A program made the translations under genes and the position numbers. This document shows positions 30,826-39,644 of a DNA stretch of 64,000 nucleotides, piece by piece. This stretch comes from CAZUZS01 sp964624795 (lineage in GTDB: Bacteria; Calditrichota; Calditrichia; RBG-13-44-9): assembly GCA_964624795.1 (NCBI GenBank), contig CAZUZS010000002.1, positions 1 to 64,000 on the forward strand, written 5' to 3'. Under the pieces are notes generated by a model, which had not been told where the DNA came from, did no database searches, and saw only the letters and a list, made by a program, of their open reading frames with translations. Every line of letters begins with the position of its first letter. Positions within the stretch are counted from its first letter, which is position 1.

Positions 30826-33462
30826 ATGAAACAGTTACCTTTACTATTCCTTTTATTTTTCTGTACCACGCTGGTTTCTAAAACCGGTGAATCTCCTCTG
30901 AAAGTGTATACAGTGCGGCATATCAATCCGCACTCGCCGGTTATCGATGGCAGGACCGATGACATAGTCTGGCACAAGGCTGCCCAGGGGCACGACTTTC
31001 TTCAACTCGATCCGGATGAAGGTAAACCGGCTACGGAGCGAACTTATTTCAAAATCATGTTTGACGAGAAGAACCTTTACGTCCTCATTCGCGCTTTCGA
31101 TTCCGAGCCTGATAAAATAGCCACCCGTGTTTCCCGCCGGGATGATGTGGACAACAGTGACGTGGTGGGGATCATCGTGGACAGCTATTACGATCACCGG
31201 ACGGCGTATGAATTCAGCGTGAATGCGGCCGGTGTTCAGAGCGACGGCACTTATTCGAATGATAGTCAGAGTGAGGACAAAAGCTGGGATCCGGTTTGGG
31301 AAACCCGAACGACCATCGACGATTCCGGGTGGACCGCGGAAATGCGCATCCCGTTCAGCCAGTTACGGTTTGCCTCCAAAAATAGACAAACCTGGGGAGT
31401 CGAGGTGTACCGCTATATTCATCGCAAACAGGAATTGGCGGAATGGCAATTGATACCCAAGGATGTGCCGGGATTTGTTTCCTATTTTGGAAAGCTTGAG
31501 GGCCTTCGCGGCATTTCTGTCCCCAGAAGAATAGAGCTCCTGCCGTACAGCGTTTCCAAATTCCACTCCTATGAAAAGGAGGCCGGGAATCCATTTCTAC
31601 CCGGACACGATACGGGCTTCACCGGCGGGCTGGACGGGAAGATTGGACTGACCGGAAACATGACAGTTGATTTTACTGTGAATCCGGATTTCGGCCAGGT
31701 GGAAGCTGATCCATCTGAGGTCAACCTGTCGGCATTCGAGACGTTCTTCGAGGAAAAGCGACCCTTTTTCGTGGAAGGCAAAAATATTTTTCAGTTTCCC
31801 CTGGCGATTGGGGATGGAGATTTTGCGCGCGAAACACTCTTCTACTCGCGCCGCATCGGGCGCCGCCCGCATTACGAACCCGATGTAGACGATCCCGAAT
31901 ACCTCAGCATGCCGGAACAGACGGCCATTTTAGGCGCCGCCAAATTGAGCGGTAAAACCGCCGGCGGATTTTCCATCGGGGTGTTGGATGCATTAACTGC
32001 CGCAGAAAACGCCCGGATTTCCCTTAACGGCATCCAACGGATTGAAACCGTAGAGCCTCTTACAAATTATTTTGTTGGCCGCCTTCAAAAAGATTACCGC
32101 AACGGGGGAACATCTTTGGGAGGGATGTTTACATCGACTAATCGCAATATCAATCATGCTTATCTCGACTTTATTAACCGTTCTGCCTACACCGGCGGAA
32201 TCGATTTTTCACACCAGTGGAACGACAAAACATATTTCCTGGATTTGAAGCTGGCAGGGAGTTATATCCGGGGTCATAAAGATGCCATCCTGGAAGCACA
32301 GACAGCCTCAGCCCGTTATTTCCAACGGCCGGATGCAAATTATCTTACACTGGATTCGAACCGGACGTCGCTTAGCGGGCACGGCGGTTCTTTTGCTATA
32401 GGAAGGCAGGGCAACGGCAAATGGCAATATGCGGTTGGCGGCGTCTGGCGATCTCCCGGATTTGAATTGAATGATGTTGGCTATCTGCGGCAGGCGGATC
32501 AGTCAATGGAATTCGTGTGGGTAGGTTACCGCCTCTACAATCCTGTTGGCATTTTCAGGCGGATAAGTTTGAACCTTAACCAATGGACCGGCTGGAATTT
32601 TGGAGGGGAAAATATCTTTAATGGTGGCAACGTGAACGGCGGCGGGCAATTCAAAAACTATTGGGGATTCTGGGGTGGCATCAACCGGCAGGGAGACGGA
32701 TTGTCGGCTTCGGCGCTGCGTGGCGGTCCATCCCTAAGGTACGAGGGCGGTTGGAACGATTGGTTCGATATTTACACCGATTCGAGAAAAAGCTGGCAGG
32801 TCGAGCTCAGCGGCTCCGACAACCGTAACGATGATGGTATATCGGGATCGCATAACTTGAGCCTGGCGTTCTACGCACGACCGGGGAATCGGTTTAGCCT
32901 TTCGGTTCAGCCTTTTTATAATATTGGTGTCGATAATCTTCAATATGTCGATACGGTGGAAAAAGCCGGCGGGGATTGCTATATCATGGCGAAATTGAAT
33001 CAGAAAACAGCAGGAATTGTCTTTCGCCTAAATTACAGCATGACGCCAAAGTTGAGTATTCAATATTATGGTCAGCCGTTTATTGCAGCCGGGGCCTACG
33101 GCGAGTTTAAACGGATTACCACACCCCGTGCCGCCCGAAATTCGGAAAGATACCGGAATTTTGCTGCCGGCGAGATAAGTTACAGCGCGAATGATGAACA
33201 ATATCAAGTGGATGAAAACGGTGACGGCATGACCGATTACGTGTTCGATCTGCCGGATTTCAATTTTAAACAATTCCGCTCTAATCTGGTGATTCGCTGG
33301 GAATACCACCCGGGTTCGCAGGTTTACCTGGTGTGGTCGCAGGGGCTTACACAATCAGATGAATTTGGTGATTTTTCCCTGCGACGCGATGCACGGGACT
33401 TGTTTGATATTCACCCGGATAATGTATTCCTGGTAAAAGTGAATCACTGGTTTTCCATATAG
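30826..33462 (+). CDS. DUF5916-family outer-membrane protein with CBM9-like N-terminus
   Basis: 878 residues with a signal peptide (M-K-Q-L-P-L-L-F-L-L-F-F-C). Residues about 25-210 form a CBM9-like beta-sandwich of the type that opens V-I-D-G-x-x-D-D-x-x-W. The remainder carries F-F-E-E-K-R-P-F-F-V-E-G-K (about 305-317), the best-known DUF5916 signature, followed by many amphipathic beta strands ending in an aromatic residue, so a C-terminal barrel in the outer membrane is expected. The family is common in FCB and Gemmatimonadota genomes; its function is unknown. No operon partner. A terminator lies 45 bases downstream. Confidence 0.85.
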   Translation: MKQLPLLFLLFFCTTLVSKTGESPLKVYTVRHINPHSPVIDGRTDDIVWHKAAQGHDFLQLDPDEGKPATERTYFKIMFDEKNLYVLIRAFDSEPDKIATRVSRRDDVDNSDVVGIIVDSYYDHRTAYEFSVNAAGVQSDGTYSNDSQSEDKSWDPVWETRTTIDDSGWTAEMRIPFSQLRFASKNRQTWGVEVYRYIHRKQELAEWQLIPKDVPGFVSYFGKLEGLRGISVPRRIELLPYSVSKFHSYEKEAGNPFLPGHDTGFTGGLDGKIGLTGNMTVDFTVNPDFGQVEADPSEVNLSAFETFFEEKRPFFVEGKNIFQFPLAIGDGDFARETLFYSRRIGRRPHYEPDVDDPEYLSMPEQTAILGAAKLSGKTAGGFSIGVLDALTAAENARISLNGIQRIETVEPLTNYFVGRLQKDYRNGGTSLGGMFTSTNRNINHAYLDFINRSAYTGGIDFSHQWNDKTYFLDLKLAGSYIRGHKDAILEAQTASARYFQRPDANYLTLDSNRTSLSGHGGSFAIGRQGNGKWQYAVGGVWRSPGFELNDVGYLRQADQSMEFVWVGYRLYNPVGIFRRISLNLNQWTGWNFGGENIFNGGNVNGGGQFKNYWGFWGGINRQGDGLSASALRGGPSLRYEGGWNDWFDIYTDSRKSWQVELSGSDNRNDDGISGSHNLSLAFYARPGNRFSLSVQPFYNIGVDNLQYVDTVEKAGGDCYIMAKLNQKTAGIVFRLNYSMTPKLSIQYYGQPFIAAGAYGEFKRITTPRAARNSERYRNFAAGEISYSANDEQYQVDENGDGMTDYVFDLPDFNFKQFRSNLVIRWEYHPGSQVYLVWSQGLTQSDEFGDFSLRRDARDLFDIHPDNVFLVKVNHWFSI

Positions 33463-33506
33463 AGAGGTGGTTTTGGGATAAGGTGGGACATAACTCCTCC
33501 AGTAAA

Positions 33507-33542
33507 TAAGGGTAGCCCGGAAAGAGCTGCCCTTATTTTTTT
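33507..33542 (+). terminator. Rho-independent terminator
   Basis: Stem TAAGGGTAGC / GCTGCCCTTA (one G-U pair) followed by ATTTTTTT, 45 bases after the DUF5916 stop. Confidence 0.88.
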
Positions 33543-33879
33543 ATGACAATTATTTTGAAAACCTGCCTGCAAGTTCATGACATATCAGCTTTTCCAGAAT
33601 TTATATTATTAGAACCAATTCAATTATACAATTCCATCTGTTTTGGCGGATCAATTGAAATACTGTTATTTAATCATGGGAAGAATAAACTAACATCCTC
33701 GCAAACCGTTGGCTCGGGCAATTAATGGCAAACTTCTCTCTTATTTTCGCGAGTTTAATTCCGATAATTGAGTAACGTTCATATACCGGCTATATGACTT
33801 CGACCGCAAAGTGCTTATAGAACCGGTGTGGCTAAATACAAAGGCGGTTTCGCCAGGTCCTAAATAGAAGGAGAGATGT
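33543..33879 (+). promoter_or_regulatory. Leader region of the second type IX cargo gene, possible structured RNA
   Basis: No believable gene. At 33780-33796 CATATA/TATATG closes a CCGGC loop; a CGCAAAG segment follows (33802-33811), and GGCG-GTTT-CGCC (33843-33854) forms another hairpin. The CGCAAAG element and the arrangement recall c-di-GMP-I (GEMM) riboswitches, but I cannot build a full match, so this is only a candidate structured leader. The AAGGAGAG Shine-Dalgarno sits just before ATG 33880. Confidence 0.3.
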
Positions 33880-35985
33880 ATGCAGCAACAGTTATCAAAC
33901 AAACTCATCGCGCTTTGCGCGGCCCTGATCTTTACAATGTTTTTTACTTTTTCCGGATTCGCCCAATTTTCATTGGTTTCTAATTCACCAGCCAATGGAG
34001 CAACCGGGGTTAGCACTGTGACAACCTTGTCAATGACTTTTAATGCCCCGATAGATACATCGGCGCATTTTGCTTTCCCCGAAAATTTCTTTGTCAGCCT
34101 GATGTTCTTCCCGGATTCGCTGGTAGGCGAACCAGGTTCCATTACACTCAGCCCGGATTTTATGACTGTTTATGTAAACGATATTTCGCTTGCTCCGAAC
34201 ACCCTCTACTGGTTTGTCGTTGTTGATGCGGTCAGCCAAAACGGCGACTCTCTGGATCACCCGGCTACCTTCACTTTTTCGACCGGAGCGTCATTGCCAA
34301 GTGGTGTGGTTGCCGGAACCGCCAGTTATCCTGCCGGTACCCCGTCCGGTGCCCTGGTGGGCCTTTTTGATGGGAATCCGTTTCAATCGGAAGGGGCGCG
34401 CCTGGTTAACGGGACGGTAGTTACCAACGCTGGAGGAACCTACACGATGGGCCATGTAGCACCCGGTAAGTATTGGCCGGTGGCCGCGAAAAATTTTTAC
34501 ATTAATAGTGAAGGAGATATTGATATTCAGCCGGGAACAGCGCTTGGATTTTATGATCCCAATGGTGATTCCGCCCCGGATAGCATTGTAGTAACAGGAG
34601 CGCTGCCACTTACCGGAATTAATATGACGATGCATGAGCTGCAGCTGCAAACTGCTCGTGATACTTACCCGCAGATCGAAACCGCTGCCTCGGGATGGGC
34701 GTCCGATGCTTACCTGGTTTACGCAGAGGGCGATGCAGCGGCGGATGGAACTTCTTTTTTCTGGCAGTACTTGTTTTTCTCTCCTTCCCTTCAAGCACAC
34801 CAATCATGGGTTTGTATGGGCGGTATCATCTTTTCCGTGCCATTTAGTGGCGGCACCCTGGACACCACCGCCATGCCCACCAACTGGATGGATAGTGACA
34901 ATATGATGGCGATTGCAGAATCTCATGGCGGCAGCCAATTCCGGCAGGAAAATCCCGATGCCGAATCGTATGCGTCACTCGGTCGATTGAGTTTTTCAGA
35001 ACGACAAACCGAAGCGGGGCCTTTGCCATTTTCTGATCGTCACCAAATTAAAAAAGAGGTTTACGAAAAATCGGTGCCTGCATTCGAGCTTTTAGGTCAT
35101 TCCATTCATATTAAGGAAATTTCTTCCCTGCCGCCCGCCTGGTATATTGACTACTATTCCCCATCCAGCGGAAATTATTTAGGGATTGTTATTGATGCGG
35201 TGAGCGGGGAGGTTCTGAGTGAGCCAACCACTGCGGCGGTAGCGGAGGGCAATGCTTTGCCCGTCGCGCAGGCATGGGCTGCCGATGCCTCACTGTGGAT
35301 GGTGGCCGGAAATTGGAACACTGTGGAACCCGATGGAACCACACAATGGTGGATATGCGCCTACTATTCCGCACAAGTGGATTCTTTTATAATGGTGCCG
35401 GTTCTGGGTCAGATACCCCAGGGGTATGGCGGTCTGGGTGGTTGGGTGCCACAGGATACCCTCCTCATATCGTCCGGTTGGATGGATAGCGACATTGCGA
35501 TGGCGGCTGCCGAGACATCCGGTGGAAGCACATATCGCAGCACAAACCAGAATGTTTTTGTGAATGCTTCGCTTTCACACTGGTATGGCGTCAATCCGCC
35601 AGCAACAGCATGGCAGATTAACTACAATTCCTCCAATGCGCAACCCTTGTTCGTTGTGGTTGATGCATTCAGCGGATATGTCTACACGGGAATTGCGGAT
35701 AACGAAAATCCGTTGGTCCCCCAAAAGTTGACGCTGTCTCAGAATTATCCGAACCCGTTCAATCCATCTACCGGGATCGAATATTATGTTCCTTCTGCAT
35801 CCAAAGTGGAGCTTGCTGTTTTTAATACATTGGGCCAGAAGGTTGCCACCTTGGTGGATGGCAAACTTCCCGCCGGAAAATATAATGCAGAATGGAAACC
35901 GCAGGACCTGGCTTCCGGAATCTATCTCATCTCTTTAAAGGCAGCCGGCTCGCAGGTGGTTCGTAAAATGTTCTATATGAAATAA
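33880..35985 (+). CDS. Secreted protein with Ig-like domain, duplicated PepSY-like repeats and type IX sorting domain
   Basis: 701 residues. Signal peptide (about 1-29, ending G-F-A). Residues about 33-130 resemble the SbsA/Big_5 Ig-like domain (S-P-A-N-G-A-T-G-V). A small beta-sandwich (about 145-250) follows. Two diverged repeats (about 260-450 and 455-615) share W-M-D-S-D-x-x-M-A-x-A-E, G-G-S-x-x-R and A-W-x-I-x-Y..V-(I/V)-D-A-x-S-G, the last resembling PepSY domains. The C-terminus is a sorting domain with N-Y-P-N-P-F-N-P-S-T-G and G-I-Y-L-I-S-L. The protein is expected outside the cell; PepSY-like modules are known as peptidase inhibitors, but no peptidase is fused here. Followed by a terminator. 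Confidence 0.85.
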   Translation: MQQQLSNKLIALCAALIFTMFFTFSGFAQFSLVSNSPANGATGVSTVTTLSMTFNAPIDTSAHFAFPENFFVSLMFFPDSLVGEPGSITLSPDFMTVYVNDISLAPNTLYWFVVVDAVSQNGDSLDHPATFTFSTGASLPSGVVAGTASYPAGTPSGALVGLFDGNPFQSEGARLVNGTVVTNAGGTYTMGHVAPGKYWPVAAKNFYINSEGDIDIQPGTALGFYDPNGDSAPDSIVVTGALPLTGINMTMHELQLQTARDTYPQIETAASGWASDAYLVYAEGDAAADGTSFFWQYLFFSPSLQAHQSWVCMGGIIFSVPFSGGTLDTTAMPTNWMDSDNMMAIAESHGGSQFRQENPDAESYASLGRLSFSERQTEAGPLPFSDRHQIKKEVYEKSVPAFELLGHSIHIKEISSLPPAWYIDYYSPSSGNYLGIVIDAVSGEVLSEPTTAAVAEGNALPVAQAWAADASLWMVAGNWNTVEPDGTTQWWICAYYSAQVDSFIMVPVLGQIPQGYGGLGGWVPQDTLLISSGWMDSDIAMAAAETSGGSTYRSTNQNVFVNASLSHWYGVNPPATAWQINYNSSNAQPLFVVVDAFSGYVYTGIADNENPLVPQKLTLSQNYPNPFNPSTGIEYYVPSASKVELAVFNTLGQKVATLVDGKLPAGKYNAEWKPQDLASGIYLISLKAAGSQVVRKMFYMK

Positions 35986-36024
35986 CGTGCCTGAATTTGA
36001 AGTTGAGTATCTTTGTAATAAAGC

Positions 36025-36065
36025 AAATCTCCCGTCGCTCCAATCGCCGGCGGGAGATTTCTTTT
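36025..36065 (+). terminator. Rho-independent terminator
   Basis: AAATCTCCCG pairs with CGGGAGATTT; a short T-rich tail (TTTCTTTT) follows. It ends the cargo gene and separates it from the convergent Rieske gene. Confidence 0.85.
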
Positions 36066-36148
36066 GTTATCCAAGTCAGCGCTGCCCATTTTGGAATTCG
36101 ATCTGTCAGCCGCAATTGAGGCCACCGGGATACGTGCTTCCCGCAGCA

Positions 36149-36691
36149 TCAAGCGCCGGTAAAATAAGTGCCTTTCTTGACAACTACCTTTTTATCAACG
36201 ACCAATTGCCCATCTCCCTTGTTCAAATCCACTTTATGCCAGGGAAGCGGCGAAGGCGCCGGACCGGCAAAATTCGTCCCGTCAGCATAAAATTTTGAGC
36301 TGTGGCAGGGGCAGTGAAATTCATACGACATTTCAATTTCTTTGCCGTTGATTTTTACCTTTTTGGGATGGGAAAGCTGAACTTGCTTCAGTGTGCAGCC
36401 TAAATGTGTACAGGTTCCGGACATGGCGTGAACGCCGTTTTCATCCTTTATCAGAAACTCCTGTTCTTTGCTCAGTGCATTCACCCCGAATGGAATATTC
36501 TTTAGCAAACCGACCTTAAAACGGTAAACAGGTTCACTTAAGCCGCTGGGAATCAGAAATTTTGTCCATGCGAAGATGTTGCCGGCAAATGCCAGGAACA
36601 GACCGCCTGCCCCCAGCTTGCGAAGGAACGCCCGCCGGCTTTCGCTTTTATTTGCAGTTGGTGTCAATTCGACTTTCCTTTCTTTAATCAT
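36149..36691 (-). CDS. Rieske [2Fe-2S] protein of a cytochrome bc-type complex
   Basis: 180 residues. A Tat-type signal/anchor (S-R-R-A-F-L-R-K, then a hydrophobic segment about 27-44) places the globular domain outside the cytoplasmic membrane. The cluster is bound by C94-T-H96-L-G-C99 and C127-P-C129-H130; C99 and C129 should form the stabilising disulfide. Between the two motifs lie about 27 residues with a charged K-K-V-K-I-N-G-K hairpin. It is the last gene of the minus-strand electron-transfer cluster, 46 bases after the multiheme cytochrome. It should accept electrons from quinol at cytochrome b and pass them to the cytochrome c. Confidence 0.94.
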   Translation of the reverse strand: MIKERKVELTPTANKSESRRAFLRKLGAGGLFLAFAGNIFAWTKFLIPSGLSEPVYRFKVGLLKNIPFGVNALSKEQEFLIKDENGVHAMSGTCTHLGCTLKQVQLSHPKKVKINGKEIEMSYEFHCPCHSSKFYADGTNFAGPAPSPLPWHKVDLNKGDGQLVVDKKVVVKKGTYFTGA

Positions 36692-36737
36692 TTGCTGCAG
36701 CCTGCCATTCGGCCCGATAGCTGACAGTTTCTTATCA

Positions 36738-38168
36738 TTACTCGTGACTCATATCGTGACACCGATGGCAACTCTCCGAATCCTGTTTTTCGGGATCCTG
36801 GGTACACTTGCTGCCATAAACCTGCGGTACCGGGATAACTCTCCCATCAACCTTCGAAGTCACTTCCCACCGGCCATTCCTTTTCCTGACTGCTGGGAGA
36901 AAGGTGCCCCTGGAAGTTGCTGCCACCGTATCGCCCACTTCAGGTTTGATGTTGGGATTGAAGTTTGCCATGTAGACATCCCGCTGCTCAGGCGAAGCGA
37001 TCACCCTGTTATCAGGTGGCAAAAGAAGTGTGCCGTGGCATGTTTTGCATTTCATTTCCACTGCTGCCTTTTTATTGGGGAATATGTGACCGTTCCCCAT
37101 CACCTCATTGTGCGTGTGGCAGTCGATGCAATCCAGGGTGATTTCACATTTTGCATATTCAGCCAGTGGAATATAATATTCCTTTCGTCGGCGTTCCTGG
37201 GCGGACAGAAATTGCAGATCGTCTTGCTTCAAATCATCACGCTGAATGAATTGCATTTGTTTTAATGAATAAATACCACGGTTGTGGCAGTGGTTGCATT
37301 GGCTGTAGGGAATAGCAGTCGTCAGCTCGTGAAGGGTCCCGTGTCCCGGCTCATCCATGCGAATTGTTACGTCCTTTCCCTGGTAAGTGCCATCCCGGCT
37401 GTAACGATAGTGGCAGGCGGCGCATCCGGTGGAGCGGTAGAAATAAGGCTGTTGAACTGCCGGGCTGTTCAGGTGACAGGCGCCGCTCAGACAACTATTC
37501 ACAAAATTTGTTTCAACCACCTGCGTCTTTCCTTCCACCGAATCGGCTTTAACTTTCTGGAAAATATCATGCAGTTCCGCCGGGTAATCCGCCGACGGGA
37601 CCGAATCATCGCTGACGTTCCGCGTTCCGTAAACCGGGAAATCGGACTCCTGCAAACCGAAAGTGAAGCGGGTAAATGCAATCGCTCCGCAGGCAGTGGA
37701 TTGCAAGCTGCGATCCACCCTGCTGATGGTGTTGTGCCAGCGCTCATTGTAGCCGCTGTGACAGGAAACGCCGGTGGGACTGGTGCCGCAGCTTTGTTCC
37801 ACAAATTGCAGATCGGACGGATTTTTTCCTCCACGCAGGGTTTTGTGAGCCAGCTCTTTGTCCAGGGTGAGCGGCTCACCGCCGTGGCAAATTACGCAGC
37901 CGAAGGATTCCACCGGGTGGGAAGAACTGATCTCTTCCAGCCCCAAATGGCAGGTCAGACACAGCTCCGGCTTACCTGTCAGGGTTGGCCGGATGATTTT
38001 GATGGCAATTGCCGCTGAATCAATTTTCTGCTTCCGGAAATATTCCCGCTGGTACTGCTTCCACGCTTGCTGCGAATCCTTTCGGAAAATCAGCAGGGTG
38101 GCCAGTGCAAAAGCGAGAATCAACACTGCAAAATTGTATCTACGATTCCAGTATTTCTTTCTCATCAT
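36738..38168 (-). CDS. Membrane-anchored multiheme cytochrome c (seven canonical plus two atypical heme sites)
   Basis: 476 residues with one N-terminal membrane span (about 11-28). Canonical C-x-x-C-H motifs start at C70, C91, C249, C291, C347, C374 and C467. C226-x4-C231-H has the spacing known for some atypical heme sites, and C127-x8-C136-H would be a highly unusual one. It lies between the cytochrome b gene (190 bases upstream) and the Rieske gene (46 bases downstream), where a cytochrome c1 would sit in a bc1 operon. I infer it takes that role, or connects the complex to external carriers. Two ATGs open the frame; neither has a good Shine-Dalgarno. Confidence 0.9.
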   Translation of the reverse strand: MMRKKYWNRRYNFAVLILAFALATLLIFRKDSQQAWKQYQREYFRKQKIDSAAIAIKIIRPTLTGKPELCLTCHLGLEEISSSHPVESFGCVICHGGEPLTLDKELAHKTLRGGKNPSDLQFVEQSCGTSPTGVSCHSGYNERWHNTISRVDRSLQSTACGAIAFTRFTFGLQESDFPVYGTRNVSDDSVPSADYPAELHDIFQKVKADSVEGKTQVVETNFVNSCLSGACHLNSPAVQQPYFYRSTGCAACHYRYSRDGTYQGKDVTIRMDEPGHGTLHELTTAIPYSQCNHCHNRGIYSLKQMQFIQRDDLKQDDLQFLSAQERRRKEYYIPLAEYAKCEITLDCIDCHTHNEVMGNGHIFPNKKAAVEMKCKTCHGTLLLPPDNRVIASPEQRDVYMANFNPNIKPEVGDTVAATSRGTFLPAVRKRNGRWEVTSKVDGRVIPVPQVYGSKCTQDPEKQDSESCHRCHDMSHE

Positions 38169-38270
38169 TTTTTATAAGGGTTCTGGGTTCAGAGTCTATG
38201 GTTCCTTCGCCTGAAAATAGTATCCCAGCTTTAGTTATGGCAACGCCGGGTGTCCTCTGCCCGGTCAATG

Positions 38271-38300
38271 GTTCTTTGCGTCCTGGCGCCTTTGCGTGAA
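38271..38300. repeat. Short intergenic repeat-like sequence with two CTTTGCG units
   Basis: CTTTGCGTCCTGGCGC is followed by CTTTGCGTGAA. I recall this kind of unit as frequent in intergenic DNA of unrelated bacteria, but a genome-wide count is needed. It lies in the 190-base spacer between cytochrome b and the multiheme cytochrome, which has no gene. Confidence 0.35.
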
Positions 38301-38358
38301 ATTCCCAAAGTTTTGGCCAGTTCGTTGACCTGTAAATACACATCATTATTTCGGATGC

Positions 38359-39402
38359 CTATCTTACCGCTTCAATCAGGCTGATACAAAGGATAAAAAT
38401 GAACACTGCAATAACCGGATAAATAACTCGCCGGCGTTCTGGGGCAAACCAGATTCCAACTTCTTGTGCATTCTTATCCCGGTAGGGCAGTATTCCCAGC
38501 CAGGCCAATAAAAGCACCGGCAAAATAATTCCTGCGAGGAATGCCGGGAAATACCGCAGCAGGAACTGGATCCACAAAAATATCCACGGAGCATGAACCG
38601 CAGCCGCCGTCAGGCTTTTTTCTGCCGAAACTCCCAGGTGTGGGGTAAAAAACACTGAGAGGAGAATGAATACGGTGCTGCCAGCCAACAGAAATTGCGA
38701 TTCTTTTAGAAGCAGTTTTTCGCGGCTAATGAATTGTTGCCGGGAAGGTTGGAACCTTGCCGAAATGCCGCCTTCTTTTCTGATTCGCCAGAAATGGTAA
38801 ATTGTGAGGCCAAATATGATGAACGGAAGACCGAATATATGCCAGGCGTACATTCGCAAAAGAGTTGCCCCACCGATCTGCGGGCCTCCAACAATAAAAC
38901 GGTAAAGTGACTGTCCGGCGTACGGAATGGTTTTCATTAAGTTCGTTCCGGTTACCAGCGCCCAATGGGATTCGCTGTCCCAGCGCAGAGTAAATCCCGT
39001 AAAATCCACCAACAGGGTGAAAAACAACAGGAAAATTCCGATGATCCAGTTGAGCCGACGCCCGTTGAGATAGCCTCCGGTAAAGAGCACGCGGAACAGG
39101 TGCAGCAGCACCGCAATCACCATGATCTGCGCCGACCAGTAATGGAGATTACGGACATACCAACCGTAGGAAACGACTGTGGCAATTTGCTGAACGGATT
39201 CGTTAGCGGTTCCCGCCTCAGGCGAATAGACGAAAAGCAGCAGCAGGCCAGTCACGGTAGTTAGCACAAAAGACAAAAACGCCAGTCCGCCCAATCCGAA
39301 AGTGTACGTGAATTTGGCCGAGATTGCAGGAATCCGGGGAGGATGAAGATGCAATATAAACCGTGGAAAACCCGGTTTTTGGGACTGGCTATTCTTCTGC
39401 AA
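38359..39402 (-). CDS. Cytochrome b (b6-type N-terminal part with a short C-terminal extension)
   Basis: 347 residues, about seven membrane spans. The two heme b ligand pairs are H87/H101 (H-x13-H) and H188/H203 (H-x14-H); the x14 spacing of the second pair is the one seen in b6-type proteins. Spans 5-7 correspond to subunit IV. At the quinol-oxidation motif the usual P-E-W-Y reads A271-P-W-I, so the conserved Glu is absent. The start is TTG at 39402, with GGAAG upstream; there is no suitable ATG before the first span. It precedes the multiheme cytochrome and Rieske genes and follows NrfD, so it likely transfers electrons from quinol to the Rieske protein. Confidence 0.92.
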   Translation of the reverse strand: MQKNSQSQKPGFPRFILHLHPPRIPAISAKFTYTFGLGGLAFLSFVLTTVTGLLLLFVYSPEAGTANESVQQIATVVSYGWYVRNLHYWSAQIMVIAVLLHLFRVLFTGGYLNGRRLNWIIGIFLLFFTLLVDFTGFTLRWDSESHWALVTGTNLMKTIPYAGQSLYRFIVGGPQIGGATLLRMYAWHIFGLPFIIFGLTIYHFWRIRKEGGISARFQPSRQQFISREKLLLKESQFLLAGSTVFILLSVFFTPHLGVSAEKSLTAAAVHAPWIFLWIQFLLRYFPAFLAGIILPVLLLAWLGILPYRDKNAQEVGIWFAPERRRVIYPVIAVFIFILCISLIEAVR

Positions 39403-39431
39403 CTTATTACTTCCACATATTAAAAATTATT

Positions 39432-39638
39432 TTTTGACAAGATTAACCGGATTAACATGATTGGTTACCATTCAGACTATTCAATTATCTGTTCGAACTT
39501 TCTGTTTAGAAAATTCGCAACATCCCCCCTTCGAAGGGGGGAAGGGGGGGATGTCGTTATTTGGCATTTCCCAGATTGATTTTGACTTGCCTAAAATCCT
39601 TCACATTTATCCCGTCAATCTTGTTAATTCTGTCAAAA
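39432..39638. repeat. 207-bp element bounded by imperfect inverted repeats
   Basis: The ends TTTTGACAAGATTAACCGG and the reverse complement of the right end, TTTTGACAGAATTAACAAG, match at 20 of 25 positions over the full 25-base arms. Inside is a CCCCCTTCGAAGGGGG palindrome (about 39523-39541). There is no gene within. It interrupts the spacing between NrfD and cytochrome b. It could be a small non-autonomous element or a processed RNA hairpin. Target-site duplications are not evident. Confidence 0.5.
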
Positions 39639-39644
39639 CCCTCC

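Noticed and set aside
33780..33860. Firm call of a c-di-GMP-I riboswitch
   Set aside because: Only the CGCAAAG element and hairpins are visible; the three-way junction and tetraloop receptor cannot be drawn.
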